From positions 184,738,015 to 184,802,014 of the forward strand of contig OY282558.1 of assembly GCA_958295665.1 (NCBI GenBank): a stretch of DNA of 64,000 bases, in the 5' to 3' direction. Below, in pieces: positions 13,293-25,041 of the stretch. Under the pieces are notes generated by a model. It saw nothing but the letters and a program-made list of their open reading frames with translations, made no database searches and was not told the origin of the DNA. Each line of letters opens with the position of its first letter. The stretch's first letter is position 1. The translations under genes and the position numbers were made by a program. Source of the DNA: Tipula vernalis (Eukaryota > Arthropoda > Insecta > Diptera > Tipulidae).

Positions 13293-14846
13293 TTAATTTT
13301 GAATATGATGTGCCAATATTTCTAATGCCATTACCTTCCTTTCCCCCAACCGCATTCTTTCCTCGTGGCGTTTTTGTTTTGCTGCTGCAAATTCCAATTT
13401 AACATCAAGTGCTTTTTTTTTCTGCCATATATGCTGCAAAATCTTCTCTCCTTTGATTTTCCCTTTTCTGTTTTTCGTGAATATTGCTAAGTCTCATCCT
13501 CTCGTTTATTGACTTCCTGGGCGCTTTAATGACTAAATCTCTTGATATGGACCCAGGTCCTGGTTGAGATGGCTCGGGTTGACAAGGTCCTGGTTGTGAT
13601 GGCCCGGGTTGACAAGGTCCTGGTTGTGATGGTCCGGGTTGACAAAGTCCTGGTTGTGATGGTCCGGGTTGACAAATTCCTGGTTGTGATGGTCCGGGTT
13701 GACAAGGTCCTGGTTGTGATGGTCTGGGTTGACAAGGTCCTGGTTGTGATGGTCCGGGTTGACAAGGTCCCGGTTGTGATGGTCCGGGTTGACAAGGTCC
13801 TAGTTGTGATGGTCCGGGTTGACAAGGACCTGGTTGTGATGGCCCGGGTAATTTAAAAAACTGTTGATTTGTTGATACTGCTGGTGGGAGTAGTGAATGT
13901 TTCCTGATTTAAATTTAAAAAAAGTAGAAAACCAAATATAATTTGTATTACAATAAACTTACGTTATACGTTTTCCAGCGCTCACTCCTATCTCTGGAAC
14001 TAATGAATCGTCGTCTTTCACTATATTCTGGATTTCGGAATCATAAGCGGTCTCTTTACTGGGATTTCCACTTGTGCCATTGTGCTTTACACAGAATTTC
14101 ACTCGCCTTACAACAGTTTTATACCTGCTTTCGACCTGAATAGCAGTTACTTTACTACCATATTCGCAATTAACTTTTTTTGCAATATGTTCCCATATCA
14201 ATTTTTTTGTTTTAAATGGCTTCAAAGGTCCACAGTTATTCATATTTATTTGGTATAAGTGTAGTAAGAATTTAGTTTGGTCATCGGAACACTTATATGT
14301 AATATTGCCGCCTACAAATAAATAAATAAATAGAAAAATATTGGAGTAATTGTGGCTTTCCAGTTGACCAACCGCTAATTAGTATTATAAAAATAAGTAC
14401 CTTGTAAGATTTCTGCTTGTGCAACACAGTTTACTTCTTGTACAACACTTATCTCGTTTACTTCTTCAGCTGCAATAATAGTAACAACATTAATTAAACA
14501 TTTTAATCAATATAAATTAATAGTTATTATAAAATTAATTTAAATACCTCGTATTGTTGCTTCATTTGAAGTGATCGCTTCAGGAACGGCTAAAATTTCC
14601 TTTCTCGCCAAATGAAAAACTTCGGCCACTTCTTCAAATTTTGCGTACACTTGTTGTCCAGCTGCAATAATTTAAACATTATTAAAGATTTTAATAATAA
14701 TAAATTAATAATAAAAAAAACTTACTTATAATATTCTTTAGAATTACAAAATTTCCATCCATCATCACGTTCCCGTCATGGTTAAACATTATCTCATACT
14801 CTGCCAAATTTATTTTCACAAACCGTTCATTTGCGTGTTGATACAT
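13293..14846 (-). pseudogene. Harbinger ORF2: Myb/SANT-like DNA-binding protein
   Basis: This partner protein helps a Harbinger transposase enter the nucleus and bind the ends (family knowledge). Start at 14846 (MYQHANERFV). Exons follow with GT/AG borders: 14846-about 14725, about 14662-14550, about 14470-14405, then about 14315-13963 with the trihelix/SANT-type domain (TKFLLHLY, then KTKKLIWEHIAKKV and VESRYKTVVRRVK). The last exon, about 13910-13293, has a Pro/Gly/Cys-rich repeat block and a charged, probably coiled-coil tail (RMRLSNIHEKQKRE, then EERMRLGERKVMALEIL) ending at 13293. A run of nine adenines (minus strand, at about 13412-13420) shifts the frame by one base; with eight the frame would stay open to the stop. 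Otherwise intact, so this could be a sequencing error. Confidence 0.75.
13561..13850 (-). repeat. 30-bp minisatellite encoding a decapeptide
   Basis: Ten units (nine full, one of 20 bp), exactly 30 bp each, with a few substitutions. In the ORF2 frame each unit encodes CQPGPSQPGP or a close variant; the frame never changes because 30 is a multiple of three. Other frames also look open, but only because of the repeat. Confidence 0.9.
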
Positions 14847-15029
14847 TTTAATTGTTCAAATATTAGTTTAAATTAAGCTCGTTATTAATATAAAGTATGA
14901 AACACAAATGGGCGGTTTTGTTTAAAGGCCATTTGTTTTTCTTTTTTTAACGATAATAACTCCTAGATAGTTTTGATAATAAAAACAACTAAGTTATTTT
15001 TTGAATGTAATTTAATTGAAAATATTTTA

Positions 15030-16457
15030 TTATACAACATTCCTAAAATTTAAAGAATTTACTATTCTTAGCCGTTTTTCTTCTCCCGCTCGTCTTAATT
15101 CAGCCTGTGCTTCAGTCGGTGGGATTCTGGTGTCATCAACCAATGATTCCGCATCTATGCATTCCTCTGTGTTCAGATGGTCGTCTTTGTTTATGCAAAA
15201 GTTATGCAAAACACAACAGGCCACCACGAACTTACACATCCCTTCTACCGTGAAAAAATCCAACCGCATCAATTGCCTAAATCTTTGTTTTAAAAGACCA
15301 AAAGCGTTTTCTATTTTGATCCGTGTTTGGCAATGTTTCTTATTATATAATTTCTGCATATCTGATAATCTACCAAAATCTTTAAACGGCGTCATTAAAT
15401 ATTCGCGCACTGGATAAGCACAATCACCAAGAAGATGATATTGTTCACCACAAATGTTTGATAAATCTTCTTTAATAAAAGATAATTGAAAAACCCTGAC
15501 ATCATGGATCTTGCTGGGAGACCCTACGAATACATCCGTAAATCTGTAAATAAAAAAAATAATTACATATAGCTGATTTTGACTAACTGAAAAAATATTA
15601 CCTTTTATCCGCGTCGCATATTCCCTGTAGCGTTATGGACAGCAGATCGTGGCGATTTACGTAGGTCGATCGAATTTTACCTGCTGGCTTCTTAATATAT
15701 ATATATAAGATCCATCAATGCATCCAATCACGTTCTTCATTCCAGCTAGCTGTGAAAATTTAATGGGTTAATTAAATGTTTTAATTCTCTTAAACCGAAT
15801 AAACTTACTTCTTCAAATTTATGAGCAACACTTAATTTTTCCTCTTGTGTGGTGGGAAATTTTATGAATTTTGGAGAAACCTCGTAAAAAAATTCCAAAA
15901 TTCTGGTGAAGCTTCTGTAGGACGAAGATACCGATATATTAAAAATGTTTGCTACTTCTCTATAGCTATAGATTTATTGCCAGCGAACCTGAAAAAATAT
16001 TTTTTTAAATGTTGTTTACAATTACCATACCAAAAAATTACCATAGAAAGGCATAAATTTGAGTTTTCGCTGGTATCGGTGAAAATGCTGATTTATTTGC
16101 AAAATGCTTCGACTTTTCAAACATCTCGATTACATCGGCCGCAGTTCCCCTCGAAATTCTTAGATTTTCACAGAACTTAAGATATGTTAATACATTAGTT
16201 TTGCAAATATTTTTAAATAAATCATACGTACCTCTTTTTCAGTATACCTTTGAATTACATCCTGAACAAAATTTTCCACGCGGTGTTTTTTTTTCAGGTG
16301 CTAGTTGAGAAAACTGTTCCTCATCATCAGAATCAGAAGATGAATCAAAGAAATATGAATGTGCTGATGATGATGTTGAGGTATCTGATGATGATGAGCT
16401 ATTCGACGACATTGTTTCTGATGATTCCATCAATTTAATAAAATATGGCAAATTCAT
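15030..16457 (-). pseudogene. Harbinger transposase (HARBI1-like, DDE_Tnp_4)
   Basis: The transposase cuts and joins the element. Start chosen at 16457 (MNLPYFIKLM) ahead of a Ser/Asp-rich acidic leader. A helix-turn-helix part follows at about 16170-15880 (LRISRGTAADVIEMF, then YREVANIFNIS). The catalytic core lies at about 15760-15030: GCIDGSYI (first Asp), introns near 15600-15545 and 15770-15815, SPSKIHDVRVF (second Asp), LLGDCAYP, then RIKIENAFGLLKQRF (Glu), and a C-terminal CVLHNFC block. The DDE triad is visible. A one-base frameshift lies near 15965 (between GNKSIAI and YREVANIF), and the frame is also lost near 16250. Length and order fit the family. Confidence 0.85.
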
Positions 16458-16867
16458 TTTTTGCAATTTATTTAACAACAAACAATAAACCATAAACAAC
16501 ACACTAAACAAAATATTTATCAACTGTATTATCACTAGTCCACAACACACAATAAATTAAACTTTTAAATAACTTCTTAATTAATAAATACAATTTTATG
16601 TGTATTTGATTTAATGCCAACCGATGTTGATGATCTTTAGATCGAAACCGGTCGGTAAATAAAAATTAAAAATTAAGCAAAACTAAAATTGTTGTTTTTG
16701 CTTCAATTAATTAATATAATTGTCGCTTTAATTGATTAATATCAATTTGTGTTACAATTTTATATTTGAATATATTATGTATTGAAAAAATTATTGAAAT
16801 AAAATTTCGATTGTAACGACTTTTATTTGAATATTTTGACAGATTTATGTAAACGTAAATGTATAAT

Positions 16868-17200
16868 GGGGGAACCAGCGAGTCAGTAACAACTTTAAGT
16901 AAGAACGCTATATACAGAAAGTGCATGTTACTGACCAGCGAATCTTTAAGAACGTTTCGTTCAGTTCAGCCGTCACTTAACCGAGCGAAAATTAACGCGC
17001 AAACTGAAGGATATGTCAGAATACATCAAAATTTTCACAGCACACTTTTCTTAAAAATAATAAATTTTCCCATTCATATTACAATTTTAATACTGTATTT
17101 GTCAGTTGTTACGGATTCGGTGGCCGATATGTCAAATATTCTGTAAGAAAATATTTTCGTTGAATTCTGTAAGGATTCTTATTGATTCGCTGGTTACCCC
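16868..17200. mobile_element. MITE nested in the Harbinger right end
   Basis: The ends GGGGGAACCAGCGAGTCA and the complement of TGATTCGCTGGTTACCCC face each other (16868 and 17200). The interior matches 2697-3292 (TTCGTTCAGTTCAGC, GAGCGAAAATTAACGCGCAA). No coding capacity. Confidence 0.7.
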
Positions 17201-17326
17201 TTTAGTTAGAGTAGTTTGCTACTCCGTCGATTTATACGGATTTCAAGATGGCGGATTGGAGTAGATTTAGAGTAGAGTAGTGTGTAAGTGGAAAATGACA
17301 TTAGAGAATGACGGTCTGTTCACTAA

Positions 17327-17771
17327 TGTTAAATTCTTTCGGAAAAAAAACACCCTGAGGGTAAAAAATTTTACTCGAAGGGTAAAAATTTGACATTAAA
17401 AATTCTTTCTGAGAAAATAAAGCACTTTATTTTTTGCTCGAGAGCATTTTGCTTTACTCTGGATTTTTTCATAGATTTGCTTTACTCTTTACAAATACAT
17501 AGAAATGTGAAATGTCAAAGTGAATTGGAAACAAAAATAAAACTCCATTTTCATATTTCACTTGTTGTTTATTGAATATTAATGCGCTAAAATTAATTGG
17601 TTCTATCTTGTTGTTATCACAATAAAAAAAGTTTTACTGATCTGACTGACAGTAAAACATAACCTCACTTTATTTTGCTCTTTTTACACCAACACAAATA
17701 CAAAAATATTTTCATATTCTTTAGGAGATAAAAATGTTACTTTATTTCGAGTAACCCGAAAGAATTTGACA
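17327..17771. mobile_element. Harbinger-type MITE, 445 bp
   Basis: The ends TGTTAAATTCTTTCGG (17327-17342) and the complement of TGTCAAATTCTTTCGG (17756-17771) are flanked by TAA at 17324-17326 and 17772-17774. TAA duplication and TGT ends match the Harbinger family next door. No coding region is seen; the interior is AT-rich. Confidence 0.8.
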
Positions 17772-18067
17772 TAAGACTGTGACCGAAACCTGTGATAAAT
17801 AGTTTTTAGTACATATTTTTGACATTTATTTGAAAAAACCGCATACACCCAAATTATCACGGTCTTTTTTTATGGTAATTTTTGACACAAACAGAATAAT
17901 TGTTCGGTCGACATTTAACATGGTCGCCTTAACATTTTATATCATCAAAATAAAATGTCAAATATTCAATGATTATGTTATCGTTTGCAGCAACATGATA
18001 ATTTCCTATTTTCAACTGCAGCAGCTTGCCGACTATTATTGTTTTCTAGTGAGATGATTTGTCCTCA

Positions 18068-18286
18068 TGTTAATTAAAAGGCCGTTTTCAATATTCTCTA
18101 ACTATATTTTGTTGATCAAATTTAGTATTTTTTCAGTACTCCGATTATATTCAGTACAAAGATTATTACATTATTTTTTTATTGTTTTTCTCAACGACTT
18201 CTATTCTCAGAGTTCAAAACAAACTAGATATGCATCAACGCATTCTATTGGTGGGTATTGAAAGGGATAGAAACACTTTCTTAACA
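18068..18286 (-). repeat. Copia 3' LTR
   Basis: 219 bp, TGTTAATT...TTAACA on the plus strand. Differs from the other LTR at two positions (TCTCTAAC versus TCTTTAAC, and GATAGAA versus GACAGAA). Confidence 0.93.
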
Positions 18287-18416
18287 CACCTCCTTGATTC
18301 TGTTCCTTGAACAATCCTCAATTCCTAAAAGGTTTCTAAATTTTTGAAATTTAGCTTTGCACAACGACTTTGTAAAAACATCAGCAATCTGATCCTCAGT
18401 AGAAATCTTTTTAATA

Positions 18417-20126
18417 TTAATTAGACCCTTTTTCGAAATCGTGCACAAAATGATAACTGATATCTATGTGCTTAGAATTCTTACAGAATTTTCCATTTTT
18501 CGCTAACGCAATAGCTCCACTATTGTCCTCATATATTTTAACACTTGTATTAATTGTTATGCCTATATCACTTAATACTCCTTTGATCGGTAAAACTTCC
18601 TCAACACAATCAGCTAATGCATAATACTCCGCGTGAGTAGAAGCTCGAGACTCTATCTTCTGTTTCTGTGATTTCCATTTCACAATATTTCCAAATACTC
18701 TAATCACAATTCCAGTGGTGGACTTTCTATCTATTATATCTGCTGCCCAATCAGCATCCACATAAGCATCCAACACCTCATCGAACGATGATCTGAAGGT
18801 CAACTTTAATGACCGCGTATGATACAGGTATTTCAGTACCCGTAATGCATAATTGTAGTGATTATTATCGTAACTGTTTTGAAAACGACTTAAATAATTT
18901 ACCGAATAAGACACATCTGGTCGTGTTCCATTTGCTATATACAACAAAGCTCCAACTAAGTTTCTGTATTTCAATTTCTCATTGACTTTTTCACTTGGTT
19001 CCAATTTTAAATTAATTTCCATTGGTGTTTCAAATTTTTTCGACTCTGTGACATTATATTTTTCTGCTAGGCTTTTGATGTATTCAGCTTGACTTAAATA
19101 CATCCTTTTTTCATTAGGGGTATATTCTATGTCTATACCGAGATACTGTTTCACTCTTCCCAAATCTTTCATGCTAAATTTACTGTTTAACATTTGTTTC
19201 ACATGACCTATACTGATGATACTTTTCCCAATGATTAATAAGTCATCAACATACAAAATTATATATAAATATTCATTATTTATGTTTCCTGTATATAAAC
19301 AGTAATCATGATTTGATCTTTTGAAATTAATTTTAGTCATATAATCATGAAAGCATTCGTACCAATCGCGTGGGCTTTCTCTTAATCCATACAATGACTT
19401 CTTTAATAGACAAACTTTGTTTGGTTCAACATTATACCCATCGGGTGGATAGATATGTATATACTTCAGTTTTTATAATTCCATTTAAAAACGCAGTTTC
19501 TACATCCATTTGTTCAATTTGCCAACCATAAACACATGATGTTGACAGTAATACTTTCAAAGTTGTCATCCTAGCAACAGGGGAGTAAATTTCTTCATTT
19601 TCGTTATACATTTGTTGAAATCCTTTGGCTACAACACGCGCTTTATACTTTCCATTCGACTTTATTTTGTAAATCCATTTCACTTCTATTGTTTTTTTAT
19701 CAGTCGGTTCTTCAACTATATCCCACGTTTTATTTTTTTTTCTAGACTCTGCATCTCTTCATCCATTGCTTTTCTCCATTTCTTGGAATCGGTACTATTT
19801 ATTGCTTCCTCATAGTTTTCTGGTATACATGCATCACAAAAATTAACATATACTATATGGTCATCATATTTCGCTGGCAGCTTCCTAGTTCGTTGTGGTC
19901 TTTCCCTCACTTCTTCATTTTCTTCATTTCTTACATTTTTTTGTTCATTTTTCCTCTCATTGTCTGTCTCGAATTTTTCTTCTTCGCCCATATCATAGTT
20001 TTCCTGTTCTGTTTCATTTTCTTGATCACTTTCATCAGCAAACTTAACGTAATTTTCGGATTTTTCCACAAATCTCACATGACGACTTACATTAACGTTA
20101 TTTTCCACTAAAACTCTATATCCCAT
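18417..20126 (-). pseudogene. Copia RT and RNase H region
   Basis: RT entry at 19683-19432 (KARVVAKGFQQ, QMDVETAFLNG), then a long open part 19394-18417 with ILYVDDLLIIG (the YVDD catalytic motif, about 19270-19235), then RNase H-like residues (DADWAAD, KSTTGI, STHAEYYALADC, EDNSGAIALA, KHIDISYHFVHD). The segment 20126-19716 holds the acidic linker and the RT start. Frames break near 20160, 19735 and 19430, each at a short homopolymer. The product would be the polymerase of the copia polyprotein. Confidence 0.85.
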
Positions 20127-20167
20127 ATCTGTGTAACCTACAAGTATACCTTTGGCAGCTTTTGGAT

Positions 20168-21475
20168 TTAGTTTTGATTTTCTACACTCATCAGGGATTC
20201 TCGCAAAAACTGTACTCCCATAAATTTTAAATTGGACACATCAGGTTTTCTTCCAAAAAATATCTCAAAAGGTGTTTTCCTGATCATTGTATTTGTCAAT
20301 AGTCTGTTTCCTATATAAGCTGCAGTTTTTATACATTCTGGCCAGTAGCACTTACTGATCCCTGCTTCAGATAGCAAACACCTTGCTCTATCCATGATTG
20401 TCCTATTAAATCTTTCTGCTACGCCATTCAGCTCGTGAGTATATGGGGGAGCTGGATTTAAATATATGCCTTCTTGTTTACAAAGTTGGTAGAACTGTCC
20501 ATTAAGGTACTCCTTTCCGTTGTCGCACCGTATTTCCTTAATTTTTTTCCAGTCTGATTTTGTACGAATTTTATGTATAGAACAAAGCAGTCAAACACAT
20601 CACTTTTTTGTTTAATACAGTATACTGACGCGATTCTACTGAAGTCATCAATGAAGCTCACAAAATATCTTTCACCTCGATAGCCTGTAGTATTTGCCGG
20701 ACCATGGACATCTGTATGTATTAACTCCAACACATCTTGCGCCCGTCGCCTATTGTTCTCAAATGGTAAATTGCACATTTTATTTGCAAGACATATTTCA
20801 CACTGCACAAACTCTTTTCCAATATTACTAGGTAATCCATCTAATAATTTGTATTCACATAATTTCTTTAGGCTGTTGAAGTTAGTGTGACCAAGAATTC
20901 TATGCCATTTCTCTTTATTAGACATTTGAGCAACACTTACGTATGATTTTGAATCTGTTTTGTCTATGCCTATTTCACCTGTCAGCTCAAACAGTTTATT
21001 TTTCTTTACAGCTACAGCGATTAAATTATTTATAGGCCCATAAATGTCGGCACCGTTGTTATTAAATATTATTAAATTATTTTGATTGGCAATACTTGAA
21101 ACACTTAATAAATTTTGTTTCATACTGGGTACACAGTATACATTGCGAATTTTTGTTTTTTTCCTGGTTCCATTATTATTCCAGAACATAATAATATCGC
21201 CTATCTTATTGGCTTTTAATGAAAAACCGTCACCAACCTTGATGTCAACGGAGTTTTCTAACATTTTATATTCGCAAAAATATCTCTCATCGTTTATTAT
21301 ATGATAGGAACACCCACTGTCTAGTAACCAAGTCACTATTTTGTTATCCGCCTTATTTTCATTTTCATGCTGTGCTTGTGATGTCATTACTTCTACATTG
21401 AATATGTTTGTGTCATCTACGGCTTGTACTGTAGAATTTCCTGCTATTCTGGATGGTCCGTATGTCCCTCTTCCT
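20168..21475 (-). pseudogene. Copia protease and integrase region
   Basis: Protease site LLDSGCSYH (about 21320), GAG-pre-integrase block (HRILGHTNFNSLKKL, about 20910), integrase core with HTDVHGP (first Asp) and FIDDFSR (about 20720-20640), a one-base frameshift near 20550 at a poly-A run, then FNRTIMDRARCLL and the C-terminal segment to 20168. It continues in frame from gag apart from one TGA at about 21475. Confidence 0.85.
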
Positions 21476-22271
21476 CAACCTCTTGAAGTCGACGTATTGT
21501 TGTTTCCTCTCCAGCTGCGTCCTCTCCAGTTGTTGTTTCCTCTCCGGTTGTAATTTCCTCTTTGGTCATCTTTATTCCGATTCGGGCAATCCCTTTGTAT
21601 GTGTCCTCTTTGCTCACAACCATAGCATATTATATTGTTGTTGTCTGTATTTTTATTTTTAAATTTGAACGATTCGGTATTGAATGATTGTAGGCCTCTT
21701 GAATTTTCTCTCTTCTTGTGTTCCAAACATAATTTCGATTTTATATATTCGATGGATTTTTCTTTTTCTGGTGATGCACTACCTAAATATCGACGATATG
21801 TGAAAAGCATTCAGGCAAGCTAAGCAATAAATAATTTAGCTTATCATCATTATTTACGTTTTCACCGGCACTTCTTAATTCGTTTAAATGTTTTTCGAAA
21901 ATATTAAAAAAATCGGTGGGATTATCACTTTCGTTCATTTTTAAATCGAGTAGTTTCCTTTTGCAAAGCAATTTGTTCGCACTACTTTTAGTTAAATAGG
22001 TGTCATCAAACCTCTTTAACATGCTTCTCGCACTTTCTTCTGAAATTATTAACTCCAGCTGTGAGTTATTTACACTGTTCACGATGTAGTTCTTCGCCCT
22101 GACTTCCATTTTTTTCCAATCGATTTCTAATATATCCTCCGGTTTCACTTCTTGGGCAATTACCTCGTAACAATTGTTCATTTCCAAATATAGCTTTACT
22201 CTGAATTTCCATTTATCGTAATTGGTGCCATCAAATATTTGCAAGGAAAAATTTTCTTCTTTTTTCGCCAT
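21476..22271 (-). pseudogene. Copia gag with zinc knuckle
   Basis: Start at 22271 (MAKKEENFSLQIFDG), 79 bp inside the LTR edge. Capsid-like part to 21783 (WKFRVKLYLEM, SLPECFSHI). A one-base frameshift near 21795, then ICYGCEQRGHIQRDC (CCHC knuckle, about 21630) and an Arg/Gly/Asn-rich tail. Gag packages the element RNA. Confidence 0.85.
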
Positions 22272-22332
22272 CTTGTTGCGAAGCTCATTCTTTTATTATA
22301 TTTAATTTATTTAAATTAAATTAAACTACGGA

Positions 22333-22344
22333 CCTCTGCTACCA
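22333..22344 (-). promoter_or_regulatory. Copia primer-binding site
   Basis: TGGTAGCAGAGG on the minus strand, immediately after the 5' LTR; 12 bases complementary to the end of initiator tRNA-Met with CCA included. It would prime minus-strand cDNA synthesis. Confidence 0.85.
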
Positions 22345-22563
22345 TGTTAATTAAAAGGCCGTTTTCAATATTCTTTAACTATATTTTGTTGATCAAATTT
22401 AGTATTTTTTCAGTACTCCGATTATATTCAGTACAAAGATTATTACATTATTTTTTTATTGTTTTTCTCAACGACTTCTATTCTCAGAGTTCAAAACAAA
22501 CTAGATATGCATCAACGCATTCTATTGGTGGGTATTGAAAGGGACAGAAACACTTTCTTAACA
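22345..22563 (-). repeat. Copia 5' LTR
   Basis: 219 bp copy of the LTR at 18068-18286, 99% identical, adjoining the primer-binding site. Confidence 0.93.
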
Positions 22564-22588
22564 GTCCGTGAATATCAACAATTTATAT

Positions 22589-22815
22589 TGTTTTATTACG
22601 TGATGATCTTAATTAAAACAGATATTCATTCTTTTTTGTTTGACACACTTTATTTCTTTATTCACCATGTGTTTCTTTCTACCCGTCCGTTCTCCGACTT
22701 CCACACTTGTACCCCTTTTACTCCTCTCTTTTAGTGTTGCCACATGTATTAATCATACTATAAATATTTCCATAATTCGCTATAACTCTTATACTATAAA
22801 ATACATTATACAACA
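22589..22815 (-). repeat. Gypsy 3' LTR
   Basis: 227 bp, TGTTTTATTACG at its left edge and TACAACA at its right edge; pairs with 25570-25800. Confidence 0.9.
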
Positions 22816-22889
22816 CCTCCCCTTTTTAATTAAACTTAACAATAACAATAAATTTCAATGTTTCCTTCTTATTCTTATTACTTAATATT

Positions 22890-25041
22890 TTAATATCTTA
22901 TATAATCTTTAAATCTAATAGGAGATCTCACATTCCTTCTTGTTCTTTGAGGTTGCGAAGATTCTCCATTCACATTCTGGTTTTGACTGTATATTGGCAT
23001 TTCGTGCGAGGAACTGTCTACTGTATTTCGGAAATTGTCATCACTCTCTAAATCTAAATGATTATTACCGAAAATTGTTTTATTAAATGATCTCTTTAAG
23101 TGATTCGACGTTCTTCTCAAAATATACCCAGCTTCATTTTTAATGACGAATGACCTTGGTGCCTGGTGTTTGTCTATTATTTTTGCTTTTACCCATTTTT
23201 TATTTCTTCTATACACTACATCCTCCCCAATATCAAACTCAATTCCTTTTCTAGCATTTTTATTATAATAGTTCGCGATTTTTTCGTTTTTTATGTTTAA
23301 TTGGGACCTAACTTTATCCTGCGATGGTGTTGATAATAAACTCTCTTTAATAGGAATTTTCGTTCTCGTTCTACGACCCATTAGAATTTGTACTGGTGAT
23401 AACCCTACTGAAGGAATTGTACTATTTCTTAGTTCTAACAATGCTAACTTCCAATCTTTATTTATACGTAAAATACTTTTTGCTGTATACACCCCTTTAT
23501 CCGCTAACCCATTCGATCTAGGATAGTTTGGTGAACTAGTATTTATTTTAAAATTCCACTCTTTAGCAAATTCAGCAAATTCGAAACTAGCAAACGGCAT
23601 GTTGTCTGCAATTAAAATATTCGGTATCCCCATTGCTGAAAATATTATTTTTAATTTTTCTATTAGCTCTGAAGAAGTTTTATTATTCAATTCGACAACT
23701 TCAAGCCATTTCGAAAAATAATCAACCACAACCAGGTAATTTTTTCCTCCGTACTGTGCTACATCACATGCAATTTTTTCAAACGGTCGATTCGGTATTT
23801 CGTGTTGTAGTATTGTTTCTTTAACATTTGCGGACCTGTACTGTTCACAAATTGTACACCCCATAATTAGGTTTTCTATTTCATTATTGATACCTGGCCA
23901 AAATAATAATAGTTGCGCCCTATCTTTCGTTTTGGATATTCCTAGATGACCTTCATGTAATCTATACAACATGTCTTTACGTAATGTTTTGGGTACTACT
24001 AATCTATCCTTGAAAAATAATAAATCTTTTTCTACTATAAGATTGTCTTTATATTTATAGTATATTTTTATCTCATCCCTGACTTTGTTTTTCGAGGGCC
24101 AACCTTCTATACAATACTTTTTAACTTGTCTTAATATATCGTCTTTCTCAGTCTCTGTAATAAACAACTTTTCTTTTTCAGCACTAACGTTAATAGTATG
24201 GACTACTTCCACTAAATCTTCCTCTACGATCGGTTCATCGGATTTGCTTCGTGATAATAAATCAGCTATCAGCATTTTCTTTCCCGGTAAATAACAAATT
24301 GTAAATTTATACATCACAATCTTGAGACGCATTCGCTGAATGCGAGAGCCATGTGAGCTAGATATGACTTTCTTTAGTAAACTCACCAACGGCTGATGAT
24401 CCGTTTTTACTTCAAACTGTCTTCCATAAACATAATTATGAAATTTCTTTATAGCAAATACTATTGCAAGGAGCTCTTTCTCTATTTGAGCATACCTTTG
24501 CTCGCATTCCGATAAACTCCTGCTTGCATAACATATCGGTTTACCGTTTTGCATTAGCACCGAACCTAATCCGTCTTTAGAAGCATCAGTTTGTATAACT
24601 AAATCTTTTTTCGGGTCAAATATATCTAGTGCTGGCGAATTCTTAATAGCTTCTTTAATTTTCCCTAAGTCTAAGGTGTGAATCTCTTCCCATTTAAAAT
24701 TCACATCTTTTTTCAGTAACAATCTCATATTAGCTGTTAATTGAGCCATATTCGGTACAAAATTACGCATGTAATTGAACATCCCTAAAATACCTTGCAA
24801 TTCTTTCATATTATTCGGAATAGCTATTGTATCCACGGCATTTACCCTTTTTGTTTTCTTTTGAAAATAGGTGCCCTAAATAGGCCACCTCCTGCACTTT
24901 ATATTGCATCTTCCTTTCATTAAATTTTATATTTAATTGACGTGCTCTCTCCAAAACTTTATTCAAAATTTGATCATGTTCCATATGATCTTTGGCTGAT
25001 ATCAAGATATCGTCTATGTATTTTATCCCGTAGCTGCTCAT
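22890..25041 (-). pseudogene. Gypsy pol: RT end, RNase H, integrase
   Basis: Starts inside RT with YIDDILIS (about 25020) and the downstream GHLF block. A frameshift near 24830 leads into a long open part, 24836-22890 (648 residues): RNase H (QTDASKDGLGSVL, KELLAIVFAIKKF, TDHQPL), integrase zinc site (HEGHLGISKTKDRA...CTICEQY), catalytic positions CDVAQYG (Asp), IADNMPFAS (Asp) and NGLADKGVYTAK, where the usual Glu is Asp. A chromodomain-like tail is not obvious. The long open frame is well preserved, but the missing RT front makes the copy non-functional alone. Confidence 0.88.

Larger units (their letters stand above)
12836..17300 (-). mobile_element. PIF/Harbinger DNA transposon, 4465 bp
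   Basis: Ends are TGTCGTTTTCCAGTTACA (12836-12853) and the complement of TGTCATTTTCCACTTACA (17283-17300), 16 of 18 matching. TTA is duplicated at 12833-12835 and 17301-17303. PIF/Harbinger elements insert at 3-bp TWA sites and carry two genes, a HARBI1-like DDE transposase and a Myb/SANT protein. Both are present here in the same orientation. A 333-bp MITE sits inside the right end. Frameshifts in both genes argue that this copy is inactive, barring sequence error. Confidence 0.92.
18068..22563 (-). mobile_element. Ty1/copia retrotransposon, 4496 bp
   Basis: The LTRs at 18068-18286 and 22345-22563 are 219 bp each, with TG...CA ends and 2 mismatches. The minus-strand 5' LTR (right) is followed directly by a primer-binding site at 22344-22333, TGGTAGCAGAGG, complementary to the 3' end of initiator tRNA-Met. 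A purine-rich tract (CAAGGAGGTG, 18296-18287) precedes the 3' LTR. The gag-to-RNase H gene order is complete. The five bases flanking the two LTRs do not match, so no target duplication can be claimed. Confidence 0.93.

Noticed and set aside
13561..13850. CRISPR-like array of 30-bp repeats
   Set aside because: The units are directly adjacent with no spacers, and the context is a eukaryotic transposon.
13526..13856. Threonine/arginine and valine-rich repeat proteins on both strands
   Set aside because: Wrong frames of the 30-bp minisatellite; the real frame gives the CQPGPSQPGP repeat in ORF2.
16711..17146. Short frames on both strands near the Harbinger right end
   Set aside because: They cover noncoding MITE sequence related to 2697-3292.
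18061..22568. Target-site duplication of copia (GTCCT versus GTCCG)
   Set aside because: A match needs shifting the LTR border off TG...CA, and the primer site fixes the border; the true flanking 5-mers do not agree.
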